A DNA stretch of 64,000 nucleotides, from the NCBI RefSeq assembly GCF_009669325.1, contig NZ_SZWE01000001.1, forward strand, positions 1,989,501-2,053,500. Direction: 5' to 3'. Shown piece by piece: positions 17,389-26,543 of the stretch (the stretch's first letter is position 1; every line of letters starts with the position of its first letter). The position numbers and the translations under genes were made by a program. The stretch comes from Roseovarius bejariae (GTDB lineage Bacteria; Pseudomonadota; Alphaproteobacteria; Rhodobacterales; Rhodobacteraceae). The notes under the pieces were generated by a model. It saw nothing but the letters and a program-made list of their open reading frames with translations. It ran no database searches and was not told where the DNA came from.

Positions 17389-18093
17389 ATGGACCAAGCC
17401 GTAAATGCTCCCGTCACCGCGTTCCTGCCCTGTCGCAAAGGTAGTGAGCGCGTCCCGCGCAAGAACATTCGCCCATTCGGTTCAGTTCGGCATGGCCTGA
17501 TCGAGATCAAGCTGCGCCAGTTACAGGAGTGCGCGGCAATCGATCATGTTGTCCTGTCGACCAATGATGATGAAATCATTGAATATGCGCAAAGCGTCGA
17601 TGGACCCGGCCTGACCATACACCGCCGCGCCGAACACCTGTCGTCCAGCGCCACGAGTACGGACGATCTGGTCGGCCACGCCCGGGAGCTTGTCGGTTCG
17701 GGTCATATCCTTTGGACGCATGTCACCTCGCCGTTCCTGACCGCGGATCGCTACGACGAGATCATCGCGTCGTACCGTAATGCCTTGACCGAAGGTTACG
17801 ACTCCCTGATGACCACGACCCTGTTGAGGGCCTTTCTCTGGACCGAGGATGGACCTTTGACATACGATCGGAGCGTCGAGAAATGGCCCCGAACCCAGAC
17901 CATCACGCCGGTGCACGAGGTCAATAGTGGCGTCTTTCTTGCACCCGTGGAGGTGTATTCCCGCCATCAGGATCGGATCGGTGAGACCCCGCGCCTTTAT
18001 CCGCTAGATCGTCTGACCGCCTTCGATATCGACTGGGAAGAGGACTTTGTGATCGCCGAACAACTCATGCTGAAACATCTTGTTTCTGCATGA
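17389..18093 (+). CDS. Acylneuraminate cytidylyltransferase family CMP-sugar synthetase
   Basis: A 234-residue nucleotidyltransferase of the CMP-NeuAc/CMP-Kdo synthetase family. The CTP-binding start is FLPCRKGSERVPRKNI, with PFG following. Later blocks are HVVLSTNDDEI, the RAEHLSSSATSTDDLVGHA segment, WTHVTSPFL, and a C-terminal FDIDWEEDFVIAEQL with the metal-binding Asp residues. The family activates alpha-keto acid sugars (sialic, legionaminic, pseudaminic or Kdo-like) as CMP derivatives. No NeuB-type synthase gene occurs in the window. The upstream aldolase, 11 bases away, is the natural candidate to supply its substrate. The true sugar is unknown. Confidence 0.88.
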   Translation: MDQAVNAPVTAFLPCRKGSERVPRKNIRPFGSVRHGLIEIKLRQLQECAAIDHVVLSTNDDEIIEYAQSVDGPGLTIHRRAEHLSSSATSTDDLVGHARELVGSGHILWTHVTSPFLTADRYDEIIASYRNALTEGYDSLMTTTLLRAFLWTEDGPLTYDRSVEKWPRTQTITPVHEVNSGVFLAPVEVYSRHQDRIGETPRLYPLDRLTAFDIDWEEDFVIAEQLMLKHLVSA

Positions 18094-18115
18094 CGTTAGC
18101 CGAAGGGTACACACG

Positions 18116-19192
18116 ATGAATGGCAAAATCATCCTGCATATCGGGTATCCGAAAACGGCGACCAGCAGCCTGCAGAAGAATGTGCTCATACCACTTCACA
18201 AAAAAAATCGGCTGAACTATTTGGGAGAAGAGACGAAAACTCATATGGGAGAGCTTCATCACGATAGCAAATTTGTGAAGAACATTCTTCTTGGGGGGCC
18301 GGATGATCTGAAATTTGCCTTTTGTGTTCCGTCGGTCGAATTAATACATAACCGCGATAACAGGATAGATCCGGCCTTCAAGTTGTTGCAGAATAAAGGT
18401 TTACTTCAGTCGTTCCTTCAAGACAGCATGGTCAATATCCTATCTTATGAAACGCTTCTGATGCCATACCGCTCCGTTGTAAACTGGAAAAGTTTTAGTC
18501 AAAGGCTTTATGGTGCGCTGCCGACCAACAGCCAGGTTCAGATCGTTGTTACCCTTCGAAATCAGCCCTCTTTGATGGAAAGTTTCTTTTTCGAAAAAAG
18601 TCTGGGCTATTACCTAAAATCTTCCTTTACGAAACCCCGGCAATTATATTTCCAGAACGAAGATGGAGTGGGCCTGCGCGATAGCGAACAGGTCAACATC
18701 TTTGACTTTCGAACAACACTTTCGGAGTACGAAAAAGTTTTTGGTCGGGAGAACATCCACATTCTGTTTTTTGAGGATATCGAAAAGCGACCCGGTGATT
18801 ACTTTGATGCTTGGGCGAGCCTACTGGACATTCCGGCCTCCGAAATTTCGTATCTGTTTACGGGCGGACCTAGGTCTCGGGTCTCCAAGGCGGACAAGGA
18901 CCATTTTACATTAAGGGTTTCGGTGTGGGACTACCTGCTCAAGCACAGTTGTTCCAAGGTGATTTCGCCTGTCAGCTCAGGCAAGAACCCCGGACGACCC
19001 TTCGCGCTTCGCCTTATAAATGCGGTCAGGCGGCTTCCTTTCGCATCGCGGTGGATGGTCAATGTCAGGATCCCGAAATTCACTGCCTCCGATAAAGCCG
19101 CGATTTATCAGCATTTTAAAACCTCAAACGCTGAAGTGGCACGGATGTACAATCTCGATATCGCGAAAATGAAAGCATACGGGTACCTTTAG
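18116..19192 (+). CDS. Sulfotransferase-like protein
   Basis: A 358-residue protein with the N-terminal phosphosulfate-binding loop ILHIGYPKTATSSLQKNV, characteristic of PAPS-dependent sulfotransferases. The strand and loop VVTLRNQPSLMESFFF in the middle (about residue 145) serve as the 3'-phosphate-binding segment, and HILFFEDIEKRPGDYF precedes the C-terminal helices. Enzymes of this kind transfer sulfate to hydroxyl groups of glycans. It is the first of two sulfotransferase genes in the locus (the other is at 23958), which fits a sulfated marine polysaccharide. ATG at 18116 places the loop right at the N-terminus; an upstream frame start at 18080 would overlap the previous gene. Confidence 0.8.
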   Translation: MNGKIILHIGYPKTATSSLQKNVLIPLHKKNRLNYLGEETKTHMGELHHDSKFVKNILLGGPDDLKFAFCVPSVELIHNRDNRIDPAFKLLQNKGLLQSFLQDSMVNILSYETLLMPYRSVVNWKSFSQRLYGALPTNSQVQIVVTLRNQPSLMESFFFEKSLGYYLKSSFTKPRQLYFQNEDGVGLRDSEQVNIFDFRTTLSEYEKVFGRENIHILFFEDIEKRPGDYFDAWASLLDIPASEISYLFTGGPRSRVSKADKDHFTLRVSVWDYLLKHSCSKVISPVSSGKNPGRPFALRLINAVRRLPFASRWMVNVRIPKFTASDKAAIYQHFKTSNAEVARMYNLDIAKMKAYGYL

Positions 19193-19193
19193 A

Positions 19194-19862
19194 ATGTGCA
19201 AAGTGCTTGGCAATGCGAGGACCCTGATCTTCGATTGCGACGGTGTCGTGCTTGATAGCAATCGCCTCAAGACTGAGGCGTTTTACACCGCGGCACGGCC
19301 TTACGGGGACGCGGCGGCACGGGCGCTGGTGGAGTATCATGTCTCCAATGGCGGCGTATCTCGCTATATCAAATTCGCGCATTTCCTGAAGTACATCTTG
19401 CCGGAGTGTCCCGGTGCCGAGACTGGCCCCGACCTGGAAGGATTGCTGTCCGTCTACTCCGACACGGTGCGTACGGGCCTCATGACGTGCCCAGTAGCAG
19501 ACAGGTTGGAAGAGTTGCGCGCAGCGACGCAAAAGGCATGCTGGATGATGGTTTCCGGCGGGGACCAGTCGGAGCTGCGCGAGGTTTTTGCTGCCCGGAA
19601 CATCGACGGATATTTCGATGGTGGCATTTTTGGCAGCCCGGAGACAAAGAACGAGATTATCGCGCGCGAGACCGAGGCGGGAACAATCCGCCGTCCTGCG
19701 GTTTTTCTCGGCGATAGCCGTCTGGATTACGAGGTTGCCAGGTGGGCGGAGCTGGATTTCGTTTTTGTGGAAGGCTGGTCTGAATGGCAAGAAGGGGCGC
19801 GAATGGCAAGTGAGGGCAGGTTTGCAATGGTGCGGACCCTACCCGAATTTCTTGAGGTATGA
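19194..19862 (+). CDS. HAD-superfamily hydrolase (sugar phosphatase candidate)
   Basis: A 222-residue HAD hydrolase. Motif I is IFDCDGVVLDSN (nucleophile and acid Asp pair), followed by a helical cap. Motif II is MMVSGGDQSELREVF, motif III has the Lys in SPETKNEIIARE, and motif IV is VFLGDSRLDYEVA. It resembles beta-phosphoglucomutase/phosphatase-type members with a C1 cap. In context it could remove a phosphate from an ulosonate-phosphate or hexose-phosphate intermediate made by the neighbouring aldolase and CMP-synthetase genes. It starts one base after the sulfotransferase stop and ends one base before the next ATG, so it lies inside a tight operon. Confidence 0.85.
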   Translation: MCKVLGNARTLIFDCDGVVLDSNRLKTEAFYTAARPYGDAAARALVEYHVSNGGVSRYIKFAHFLKYILPECPGAETGPDLEGLLSVYSDTVRTGLMTCPVADRLEELRAATQKACWMMVSGGDQSELREVFAARNIDGYFDGGIFGSPETKNEIIARETEAGTIRRPAVFLGDSRLDYEVARWAELDFVFVEGWSEWQEGARMASEGRFAMVRTLPEFLEV

Positions 19863-19863
19863 C

Positions 19864-21186
19864 ATGGCAATAAAAGAAACAGCAAAAGCCGTGACGCCGC
19901 CGACCATACTTCGGGGGGCGCGGACCCTGCGCCAGCGTTTGCGCAAACTACCTTTGGCAGTAGCCAAACAGACAATGGCATGGAAAGCTCCCATTCTCCA
20001 TAGGCGCCTTCTGACCCGATATCGTTGTGCACGTCCGATCCGGGTTATGTTCTTGATTCATAACACGGGTTCATGGAAGGTCGGGCCGATTTTTGCTCGG
20101 ATGATGGACGACCCCGATTTCCAGCCGCTTGCCGCTGTCTGTCCTACTACGGGCGGAGAGCTTGCAGCGGTGGAGCGCCACACCGCGGATCTTGCGCGTC
20201 GCTATCTTGAGGCACAAGGTTTTCCTTATGTCGACTTCACTGTTTGTGATGCGGAACAAACCCGCGCGGAAATTCATAAGCTCAACCCTCATCTGGTATT
20301 TTTTACTGACCCGTACAAAGCAGTGCCGAAACACCTTCGTCATGAGCTGTTGGCCTCACGTTTGACCTGCTATGTACCCTATCATCATCAGGTGATGAGC
20401 TATGCGAACAATCACCAAGAATATAACAAAGATTCAGATAACGCTTTCTGGCGTATTTTCGTGCCGCATGAGGAGAGTAGGAGAAATTATGGAACGAACC
20501 GTATTCGCGGCGATGCTGGCGTAATTGTTACAGGCTTTCCGGCCTGCGAGCCTTTGTTAGACCAGACTGCTCCGCGCTATCCGTCGCCTTGGAAACTACA
20601 AGAACGACCCAAGAAACGAGTGATTTATGCACCTCACTGGCTTTGGAGCCCAGATATGAAAATGGCGACTATTGACACCTTCGGTGCAGTCATGTTGCGC
20701 ATTGCTGAACGATACCGTGATGATGTGCAATGGGCCCTGAGGCCTCATCCAAATCTGAGGCCTAGGTTGATGAAGGATTCTGAATGGGGTCCAGAGCGGA
20801 CGAAAAAGTTTTTTGATTTCTGGCAAAATTCGGATTTCTGTCAAATACATGAAGACAATTATATTCCCTTGTTTCAGACATCAGATGCGATGATTCACGA
20901 CTCCGGCTCATTTCTCGCGGAGTATCTTTATTTGCGGAAACCTGTGATGTACCTCATGAGCGAACAAACGTCTGGAAAATATTTCAATGATTTCGGTCGA
21001 CGTGCCATTACCGCTTGTGATGTTGGCCGAAGTGCTAAAGACATCGAGGAATTTCTGGAAAGGCTGCTGATGGAAGATACGAAAAACATTGAGCGTGATA
21101 GATTTTTCAATGAAGAAATCTTGAATCATTTCAAGATGAAACCTTCAGTGAAGATATGCCAAGAGATCAAAAACGCCTTCTCATGA
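19864..21186 (+). CDS. CDP-glycerol glycerophosphotransferase-like (TagB/TagF family) protein
   Basis: A 440-residue protein whose C-terminal half carries the TagF-type pattern: [10 protein letters not shown], then [13 protein letters not shown] with the conserved His, then the [21 protein letters not shown] block containing the donor-phosphate-binding Ser. The N-terminal half ([19 protein letters not shown]) is the other Rossmann domain of a GT-B fold. TagF relatives polymerise or add glycerol- or ribitol-phosphate from CDP-alditols. No CDP-glycerol synthase (TagD) is seen nearby, so the donor may be a CMP-sugar or a CDP-alditol made elsewhere. ATG at 19864 follows the HAD gene stop; an upstream extension in frame overlaps that gene and is a shadow. 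Confidence 0.78.
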   Translation: MAIKETAKAVTPPTILRGARTLRQRLRKLPLAVAKQTMAWKAPILHRRLLTRYRCARPIRVMFLIHNTGSWKVGPIFARMMDDPDFQPLAAVCPTTGGELAAVERHTADLARRYLEAQGFPYVDFTVCDAEQTRAEIHKLNPHLVFFTDPYKAVPKHLRHELLASRLTCYVPYHHQVMSYANNHQEYNKDSDNAFWRIFVPHEESRRNYGTNRIRGDAGVIVTGFPACEPLLDQTAPRYPSPWKLQERPKKRVIYAPHWLWSPDMKMATIDTFGAVMLRIAERYRDDVQWALRPHPNLRPRLMKDSEWGPERTKKFFDFWQNSDFCQIHEDNYIPLFQTSDAMIHDSGSFLAEYLYLRKPVMYLMSEQTSGKYFNDFGRRAITACDVGRSAKDIEEFLERLLMEDTKNIERDRFFNEEILNHFKMKPSVKICQEIKNAFS

Positions 21187-21211
21187 TTTAGCATTTCAAA
21201 GATTCACAAAA

Positions 21212-22303
21212 ATGGTTACCTTTCTCGACCTACACGCCGCTTACCTCGAACTCAAACTCGAGATAGATACTGCTGTTGCCAACGTGCTAGACAGCGGGCG
21301 GTACGTTCTCGGCCCCGAGGTGGAGGCATTTGAGGTGGAATGGGCGGACTATTGCGAGGCGCGGCATGCAGTCGGGCTGGCCAATGGACTCGATGCTTTG
21401 ACGCTGGCCCTGCGCGCGCTTGAAATTGGACCGGGCGACGAGGTGATTGTGCCCTCCAATACCTTTATCGCAACCTGGCTCGCTGTCTCAAAGGTTGGGG
21501 CGACGCCGATCCCGGTAGAACCGGACCCTGCCACTCACAATATCGACCCGAACCGTATCGAGGCCGCGATTACGTCGCGCACATGCGCGTTGCTGCCGGT
21601 TCACCTATATGGGCAGCCCGCTGACTTGGACCCAATTCTTGAAATTGCCTCTCGCAACAGGCTGCGCGTGATTGAAGACGCGGCACAGGCACACGGTGCA
21701 CGCTACAAAGGCAGGCGGATCGGAGCGCATGGTGATATTGTCTGCTGGAGCTTCTATCCAGGAAAGAACCTTGGAGCGTTGGGAGATGCCGGCGCGATTA
21801 CGACTGACGATAAGGCTCTGGCCGAACGGGTCGCACTATTGCGCAACTACGGCTCTCGACAAAAATACGTGAACGAAGAGGCGGGGGTGAATTCGCGCCT
21901 TGATCCGCTGCAGGCTGCCGTGCTGCGGGTGAAGTTGGAGGTTCTAGACGACTGGACCAATCGACGACGTGCGATCGTGGCGAGGTATGCCGAAGGGTTG
22001 ACTAACAGCGATCTGATCTTGCCACATGTGCCGGACTGGGCTGAGCCGGTTTGGCATCTCTACGTCGTACGCAGCTCAGAGCGCGACGCGCTGCGGGCGC
22101 GGCTCACAGGGGCTGGCATTGAAACGCTAATTCACTATCCTATCCCGCCGCACATGCAGGAAGCCTATGCCGGACTTGGCATTGCGCCAGACGCTCTCCC
22201 GCTCGCCCGGAATATGGCGCAAGATGTGCTCAGCCTGCCGATCGGGCCACAACTCGGTCTCGACGAAGCCTGCAGCGTCATCGCTGCGGTAAAAGCAGGC
22301 TGA
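21212..22303 (+). CDS. DegT/DnrJ/EryC1 sugar aminotransferase (FdtB/QdtB-like)
   Basis: A 363-residue PLP-dependent sugar aminotransferase. It starts [19 protein letters not shown], then has [31 protein letters not shown] and the catalytic region [16 protein letters not shown]. The PLP-binding lysine is in [15 protein letters not shown], which is typical of dTDP-3-keto-6-deoxyhexose aminotransferases (FdtB, QdtB, TylB), as is the C-terminal [17 protein letters not shown]. It would transaminate the 3-keto sugar made by the FdtA-like enzyme at 15302. The genes are 5.5 kb apart in the same operon. Final substrate specificity is inferred. Confidence 0.9.
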   Translation: MVTFLDLHAAYLELKLEIDTAVANVLDSGRYVLGPEVEAFEVEWADYCEARHAVGLANGLDALTLALRALEIGPGDEVIVPSNTFIATWLAVSKVGATPIPVEPDPATHNIDPNRIEAAITSRTCALLPVHLYGQPADLDPILEIASRNRLRVIEDAAQAHGARYKGRRIGAHGDIVCWSFYPGKNLGALGDAGAITTDDKALAERVALLRNYGSRQKYVNEEAGVNSRLDPLQAAVLRVKLEVLDDWTNRRRAIVARYAEGLTNSDLILPHVPDWAEPVWHLYVVRSSERDALRARLTGAGIETLIHYPIPPHMQEAYAGLGIAPDALPLARNMAQDVLSLPIGPQLGLDEACSVIAAVKAG

Positions 22304-22308
22304 TCATT

Positions 22309-22866
22309 ATGCGCGGCCTGTTGGGCGCTTATCTAGTATGGCGCTCTTGCGCTAAGCGGCGATGGAACAAGATGCGCTATTTGTGGATAGCAAAGGCGTT
22401 TGAGAGAGCCGGCAAGCGTGGATCGTTCGGTCGGAACATTCGGTTCCATGGCGATCTGCGGATCGAATTGGGCGAGCAAGTGGCAATTCGCGATGGCTGC
22501 CAATTCGGGGGTAATGGAACGTTGCGGGTCGGTGACCGGACAGCGATAAATGCAGAATGCATCTTGACTGCGCTGGACAGCATCGAGATCGGGTCGGATG
22601 TAATGCTTGCCCCCCGGGTCTATATCCTTGATGTCGACCATCGCTTCACAGACCGGTCCATTCCAATTTCAAAACAGGGATATGATGTGGCCCCCGTGAC
22701 GATTGGCGATGGAGCTTGGATCGGTACAGGCGCTGTGATTACCAAGGGTGTCACCATAGGCGAAGGTGCAATTGTTGGCGCCAACAGCGTTGTAACCCGT
22801 GATATACCGCCTTTCACGATCGCCGCCGGTTTGCCCGCTCGTCCGATTAAAAAACGCCCAAAGTAA
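22309..22866 (+). CDS. Left-handed beta-helix acyltransferase (WcaF/MaaA-like)
   Basis: A 185-residue hexapeptide-repeat acetyltransferase. Repeats run from about residue 45 to 175, with the characteristic catalytic region DVDHRFTDRSIP (His), then PVTIGDGAWIGTGAVITKGV and TIGEGAIVGANSVVTRDIPP. This arrangement matches O-acetyltransferases of the LacA/WcaF group acting on sugars. The most conserved part begins near RYLWIAKAFERAGKRG. ATG at 22309 gives a basic N-terminal tail (possible membrane association), and ATG at 22372 is an alternative start. It lies five bases after the aminotransferase gene. It could N-acetylate its product or O-acetylate the polymer; both are inference. Confidence 0.85.
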   Translation: MRGLLGAYLVWRSCAKRRWNKMRYLWIAKAFERAGKRGSFGRNIRFHGDLRIELGEQVAIRDGCQFGGNGTLRVGDRTAINAECILTALDSIEIGSDVMLAPRVYILDVDHRFTDRSIPISKQGYDVAPVTIGDGAWIGTGAVITKGVTIGEGAIVGANSVVTRDIPPFTIAAGLPARPIKKRPK

Positions 22867-22949
22867 AAATCTTACAAGAGCTTTTGGGGCTATTGAGGTG
22901 CGACCAGATTTGTGGATGCTTTGCTTAATAATTTTGGAAGCAAACAAAG

Positions 22950-23957
22950 ATGCAAATATCAACGCAAATTCGCCACTTAGGACCTTCACAAGCCATGATC
23001 GATAACCCCCTCGTTTCTGTCATCATCCCGTCCTACAACCACGCTCAGTATATCGAGTATGCAATCGAGAGCGTCTTAGCCCAGACTTATCCGAACATAG
23101 AGTTGATTATCGTTGATGACGGTTCCTCGGATAACAGCCACGAGGTGATCCGCAAATATGAAGAACATCCTCAGATCCGCATCATCTTGAATAAAAAAAA
23201 CAAGGGGCAGAGCGCCGTTATCAACCAGGCTCTGGCCGCATCGAGCGGAAAATACATTGCAATCTTGCCGTCGGATGACTGGTTCCTGCCAGAAAAGATC
23301 GCCCTACAAGTTGCAAAGATGGAAGCGTGCGACCAAGAGGTCGGAGTCGTCTATGCTGCGGGGGCAAGGTATTTTGAAGACACTGAAGAGACGGCAAATG
23401 TTTATCTCCCGGTCCATACGGGCTGGATTGCGCGCAACTTGATCGAATGGGGTAATTTCATCTATCCGGTTACTCCACTCTACCGTCGTGATGTCTTTGA
23501 CAAGGTGCGGCCCAGCGAACAGTTTAAAGCCGAAGGCGAGGCTATCCATCTAAGAATCGCGATTCATTTCCGGTACGAGTACGTTGATGCGGTCGTTGCG
23601 ATAATGCGAGATCATTCTTACAATATCGGTAAAGATGCTACTACGCTTAACGAAGAGCTGGCCAAGCATCGTGAATGGTATTTTTCGCTTCCCGAACTAC
23701 CCGATGATATCAAAGCGTTGAAGAAAGTTTCACTTTTGCGGCTTTACCGCGTCAAAGCTATGCAGCTTATAATTGACCGAGGAGAAGGCAAAACCGGTCG
23801 CATCAATATTACAAAAGCATTCAAACTTGCTCCTCTGGACACTTTGCGGCGGCCGAAGCTTGTTGCAGCCTTCATGTTATCATTTTTGCCCCGCCTTTGG
23901 CTAATTTCATTCAAGAAAATCAGGCGATCTGAATTGTTTTCAAAGGCCAAATTTTAA
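22950..23957 (+). CDS. Family 2 glycosyltransferase
   Basis: A 335-residue GT-A inverting glycosyltransferase. The nucleotide-binding N-terminus reads VSVIIPSYNHAQYIEYAIES, then VLAQTYPNIELIIVDDGSSD with the uridine-binding Asp pair. NKGQSAVINQALAASSGKYI and the metal-binding acidic motif LPSDDWFLPEKI follow. C-terminal residues 285-335 contain a short hydrophobic stretch (PKLVAAFMLSFLPRLWLIS) that may attach to the inner membrane. ATG at 22950 has GGAAG nine bases upstream. A shorter form from 22995 would still hold all catalytic motifs. Acceptor and donor are unknown. Confidence 0.9.
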   Translation: MQISTQIRHLGPSQAMIDNPLVSVIIPSYNHAQYIEYAIESVLAQTYPNIELIIVDDGSSDNSHEVIRKYEEHPQIRIILNKKNKGQSAVINQALAASSGKYIAILPSDDWFLPEKIALQVAKMEACDQEVGVVYAAGARYFEDTEETANVYLPVHTGWIARNLIEWGNFIYPVTPLYRRDVFDKVRPSEQFKAEGEAIHLRIAIHFRYEYVDAVVAIMRDHSYNIGKDATTLNEELAKHREWYFSLPELPDDIKALKKVSLLRLYRVKAMQLIIDRGEGKTGRINITKAFKLAPLDTLRRPKLVAAFMLSFLPRLWLISFKKIRRSELFSKAKF

Positions 23958-24836
23958 TTGTCACGACCAAATTTTTTCATCGTCGGAGCACCAAAATGCG
24001 GAACAACCGCTTGGGCCTACTATTTGTCTGGGCACGCTGATATCTGTTTTTCGAAGAACAAAGAGCCGCACTATTTCAGCACTGATTTTGATGGGTTTCG
24101 CTGGGCACGTTGCGAGGAAGATTACTTGTCGTTTTTCGAAGGCTGCGAATGCGAACGCGTGATCGCGGAAGCCTCGGTTCAGTACTTATACTCGGCCGAT
24201 GCGGCACGAAATATTGCAGCCTTCAATCCGGATGCGCGTATCTTAGTCATGCTGCGTAGGCCAAGCGCCTTTATCCGATCCTATCATAACCAGTTGTTGC
24301 TGAATTTCGACGAAACGATCGAAGATCTGCAGACCGCATGGGATCTGTCGGGTCACCGGTGCTCCAGCTCGATTCCTGCAGAAAACCGCGAACCTTCATT
24401 TCTGAACTACAAGCGGGTTGGCCTTTTTTCTGAGCAATTGGCCCGTTACTTTGAATACTTCGACAGATCGCAAATTAAAGTTACTTTCATGGAGGATTGG
24501 ATCCAGAAGCCCCGTGGACTCTACCTGGACTTAATGGAATTTCTTATGATTGACGATGATGGAAGAACAGATTTCTCGCGAGTACATGCCGCCAAGCATG
24601 TGTCTAGCCGCATGCTGCATCGAATCACCCAACGGCCCCCTTTCGCGCTAAAAAAAGCGGTTGGTTTGATCAAGCGAATTCCTGGGATGGAAGATTTTAA
24701 ACCCTCTCATATTTTGCGCAAAATTAACACGCGGCGGGGATACAGCTCGTCCGAATTCAACACCGAACTCGCCGAGAAGATCGATCTCTATTTCGCCGAA
24801 GATCAAGCGCGATTGCAGAAAATGCTTGAGAGATGA
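23958..24836 (+). CDS. Sulfotransferase family protein
   Basis: A 292-residue PAPS-dependent sulfotransferase. The phosphosulfate loop is VGAPKCGTTAWAYYLSGH at the N-terminus. KEPHYFSTDF follows, the typical acceptor-side block of heparan-sulfate-like sulfotransferases. The 3'-phosphate segment is ILVMLRRPSAFIRSYHNQLL, and VTFMEDWIQKPRGLYLDLME lies later. It begins with TTG directly after the previous TAA (TAATTG), so it is translated in a coupled unit. As a second sulfotransferase in the same operon it supports sulfate ester decoration of the exported polysaccharide. The acceptor sugar cannot be read. Confidence 0.87.
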   Translation: MSRPNFFIVGAPKCGTTAWAYYLSGHADICFSKNKEPHYFSTDFDGFRWARCEEDYLSFFEGCECERVIAEASVQYLYSADAARNIAAFNPDARILVMLRRPSAFIRSYHNQLLLNFDETIEDLQTAWDLSGHRCSSSIPAENREPSFLNYKRVGLFSEQLARYFEYFDRSQIKVTFMEDWIQKPRGLYLDLMEFLMIDDDGRTDFSRVHAAKHVSSRMLHRITQRPPFALKKAVGLIKRIPGMEDFKPSHILRKINTRRGYSSSEFNTELAEKIDLYFAEDQARLQKMLER

Positions 24837-24837
24837 A

Positions 24838-25404
24838 ATGAAAGTTTTGCCAGCAATCTTCAAGCGCTTGGGACGGGTCGCTTCACAATTACGGCTTAAA
24901 ATATTGTGTGGCGCGCGTGAGATTGAAGCCGGCGGTGGTTGTAGCCTGTCAGCAAATGTCCGACTGCGCGCCACGGACGGTGGGACTGTGCACCTCGGGG
25001 AAGGTGTGGCCATTGACCGCTTTGCCGATATTACCGCCAAGCATGGACGGCTGGTGGTCGGTCGGTTCTCCTATATCGGACAGTATAGTGTGATTTGCAG
25101 TCGTGACGCGATCATTATCGGGTCGAATTGTCTGATTGCCGAACATGTCACGATACGGGATCAAGATCACCGTTTCGGCCCGGGGCTGGTCACGGCAAAG
25201 GCCGGGTTCATCACTGCGCCCATCAACATCGGCGACAACGTCTGGCTGGGTGCGAAGGTGACCGTCACAAAGGGCGTCACCATCGGGCCGGGCAGTGTAA
25301 TCGGTGCCAATTCGGTCGTGACCCAAGACATTCCCGCCAATTCCGTGGTTGTCGGCGTCCCAGCCCGGGTGCTGCGATCGTTGCCCGATGCTAGTGCGGA
25401 ATGA
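24838..25404 (+). CDS. Hexapeptide-repeat acyltransferase
   Basis: A 188-residue left-handed beta-helix acetyltransferase. The repeats run from about residue 40 to 175. The putative catalytic histidine is in TIRDQDHRFGPG, and the C-terminal turns read ITAPINIGDNVWLGAKVTVT, then KGVTIGPGSVIGANSVVT, ending near VVVGVPARVLRSL. It is similar in layout to the WcaF-like gene at 22309 but differs clearly in sequence. ATG at 24838 starts just after the sulfotransferase stop; TTG at 24826 is a possible longer start. The next gene overlaps by four bases. It probably O- or N-acetylates a sugar of the polymer. Confidence 0.85.
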   Translation: MKVLPAIFKRLGRVASQLRLKILCGAREIEAGGGCSLSANVRLRATDGGTVHLGEGVAIDRFADITAKHGRLVVGRFSYIGQYSVICSRDAIIIGSNCLIAEHVTIRDQDHRFGPGLVTAKAGFITAPINIGDNVWLGAKVTVTKGVTIGPGSVIGANSVVTQDIPANSVVVGVPARVLRSLPDASAE

Positions 25405-26543
25405 AAGTTCTTCATGTCATCGATAGCTTGGGTCGTGGTGGCGCTGAACAGTTGCTGTCAACCCTACTACCGGAATTGCGACGTCAAGGTTTAGACGTAT
25501 GTGTCTTGGTACGAGGCGGTGCTATGGATCTTGCCCCTCAGATCAAGGCTTCGGGAATTCCCGTCAGGCAGCTAGCTGCGAGGCACCGCTGGAATTTGAT
25601 CGGTATGGCTCGTGAAATCGCTCTCATCGTCCACAGCGAAAAAGTCGATTTGGTACATGCCCACCTCTACTTTCCAGTGGTAGCGACAGCGTTGATGCGG
25701 TTTTTGCGGTTGGCTCCTGTACGCACCTGCGTAACCTTTCATAATCTTGCCTACGCTGGGGCAAATCGGCCCACTTTGGCTTTGGATATGCGTCGCAGGT
25801 TGGCTGCCTTTCTTTGCCAACGGGGCATTGATCGCTGTCTGGGTGTGTCGGGTGAGGTGGCCAGACATTTCCGAGCGGCCTATTCCTTGCGGCAGATTGA
25901 AGTTCTGCCCAATCCGGTCGATGTGGCGGCGTTGCGAACGCTGGTGGCTGATAAGTCGCCAAGCACCGCGTTGGATAGCCATTGCAGCATCGTCCTACCC
26001 GGGCGCATTGTGCCAGAGAAGGGCCATGCAGATCTAATAGAGGCGCTGGTAATTCTGAAGGGAAAAGGCTTGACGCCTGCGGTCATCATAGTGGGTGATG
26101 GCCCACTTAGAAGCAATGTTGAGGCGCAAGTGCATAACCTAGGTTTGACAGATCACGTCACATTCACTGGTCAGCAGGATCATGCAGCACTTATGGCCAT
26201 TATGGCGGATGCAGAAATAGTGGTGGTGCCTTCGCGGTTCGAGGGCTTTGGTCTGACCGCTTTGGAAGCTATGACGCTGGGTCGGGCAGTCGTCGGCAGT
26301 CGCGCAGGCGGTCTTCCTGAAACAATTGGTGGAGCTGGTATTCTGGTTCCAGTAGCCGATCCTGCCGCGCTTGCGCAGGCGCTAGCGCGGCTGTCCCACG
26401 ATCCAGAGCTGCGCGCACGATTGGGCTCCGAAGCGGCCTACCGCGCCGCGACCCAATTTGACCTGCCCACGGTTTCGGCCCGCCTAATAACCATCTATGC
26501 TGGATTGCTCGGAGCAGCTAAAACAACCCCTAACCGAAAGTGA
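25401..26543 (+). CDS. Family 4 glycosyltransferase
   Basis: A 380-residue GT-B glycosyltransferase. It starts VLHVIDSLGRGGAEQLLSTL, the glycine-rich acceptor-domain loop of GT4 enzymes. HAHLYFPVVATALMRF follows. The donor domain has LPGRIVPEKGHADLIEALV, then the E-x7-E motif SRFEGFGLTALEAMTLGRAV and GSRAGGLPETI. It would transfer a sugar to the lipid-linked repeat unit on the cytoplasmic side. It overlaps the acyltransferase by ATGA and is followed by a further GT4 gene through a GTGA overlap, so three consecutive glycosyltransferase genes are translationally coupled. Confidence 0.92.
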   Translation: MKVLHVIDSLGRGGAEQLLSTLLPELRRQGLDVCVLVRGGAMDLAPQIKASGIPVRQLAARHRWNLIGMAREIALIVHSEKVDLVHAHLYFPVVATALMRFLRLAPVRTCVTFHNLAYAGANRPTLALDMRRRLAAFLCQRGIDRCLGVSGEVARHFRAAYSLRQIEVLPNPVDVAALRTLVADKSPSTALDSHCSIVLPGRIVPEKGHADLIEALVILKGKGLTPAVIIVGDGPLRSNVEAQVHNLGLTDHVTFTGQQDHAALMAIMADAEIVVVPSRFEGFGLTALEAMTLGRAVVGSRAGGLPETIGGAGILVPVADPAALAQALARLSHDPELRARLGSEAAYRAATQFDLPTVSARLITIYAGLLGAAKTTPNRK

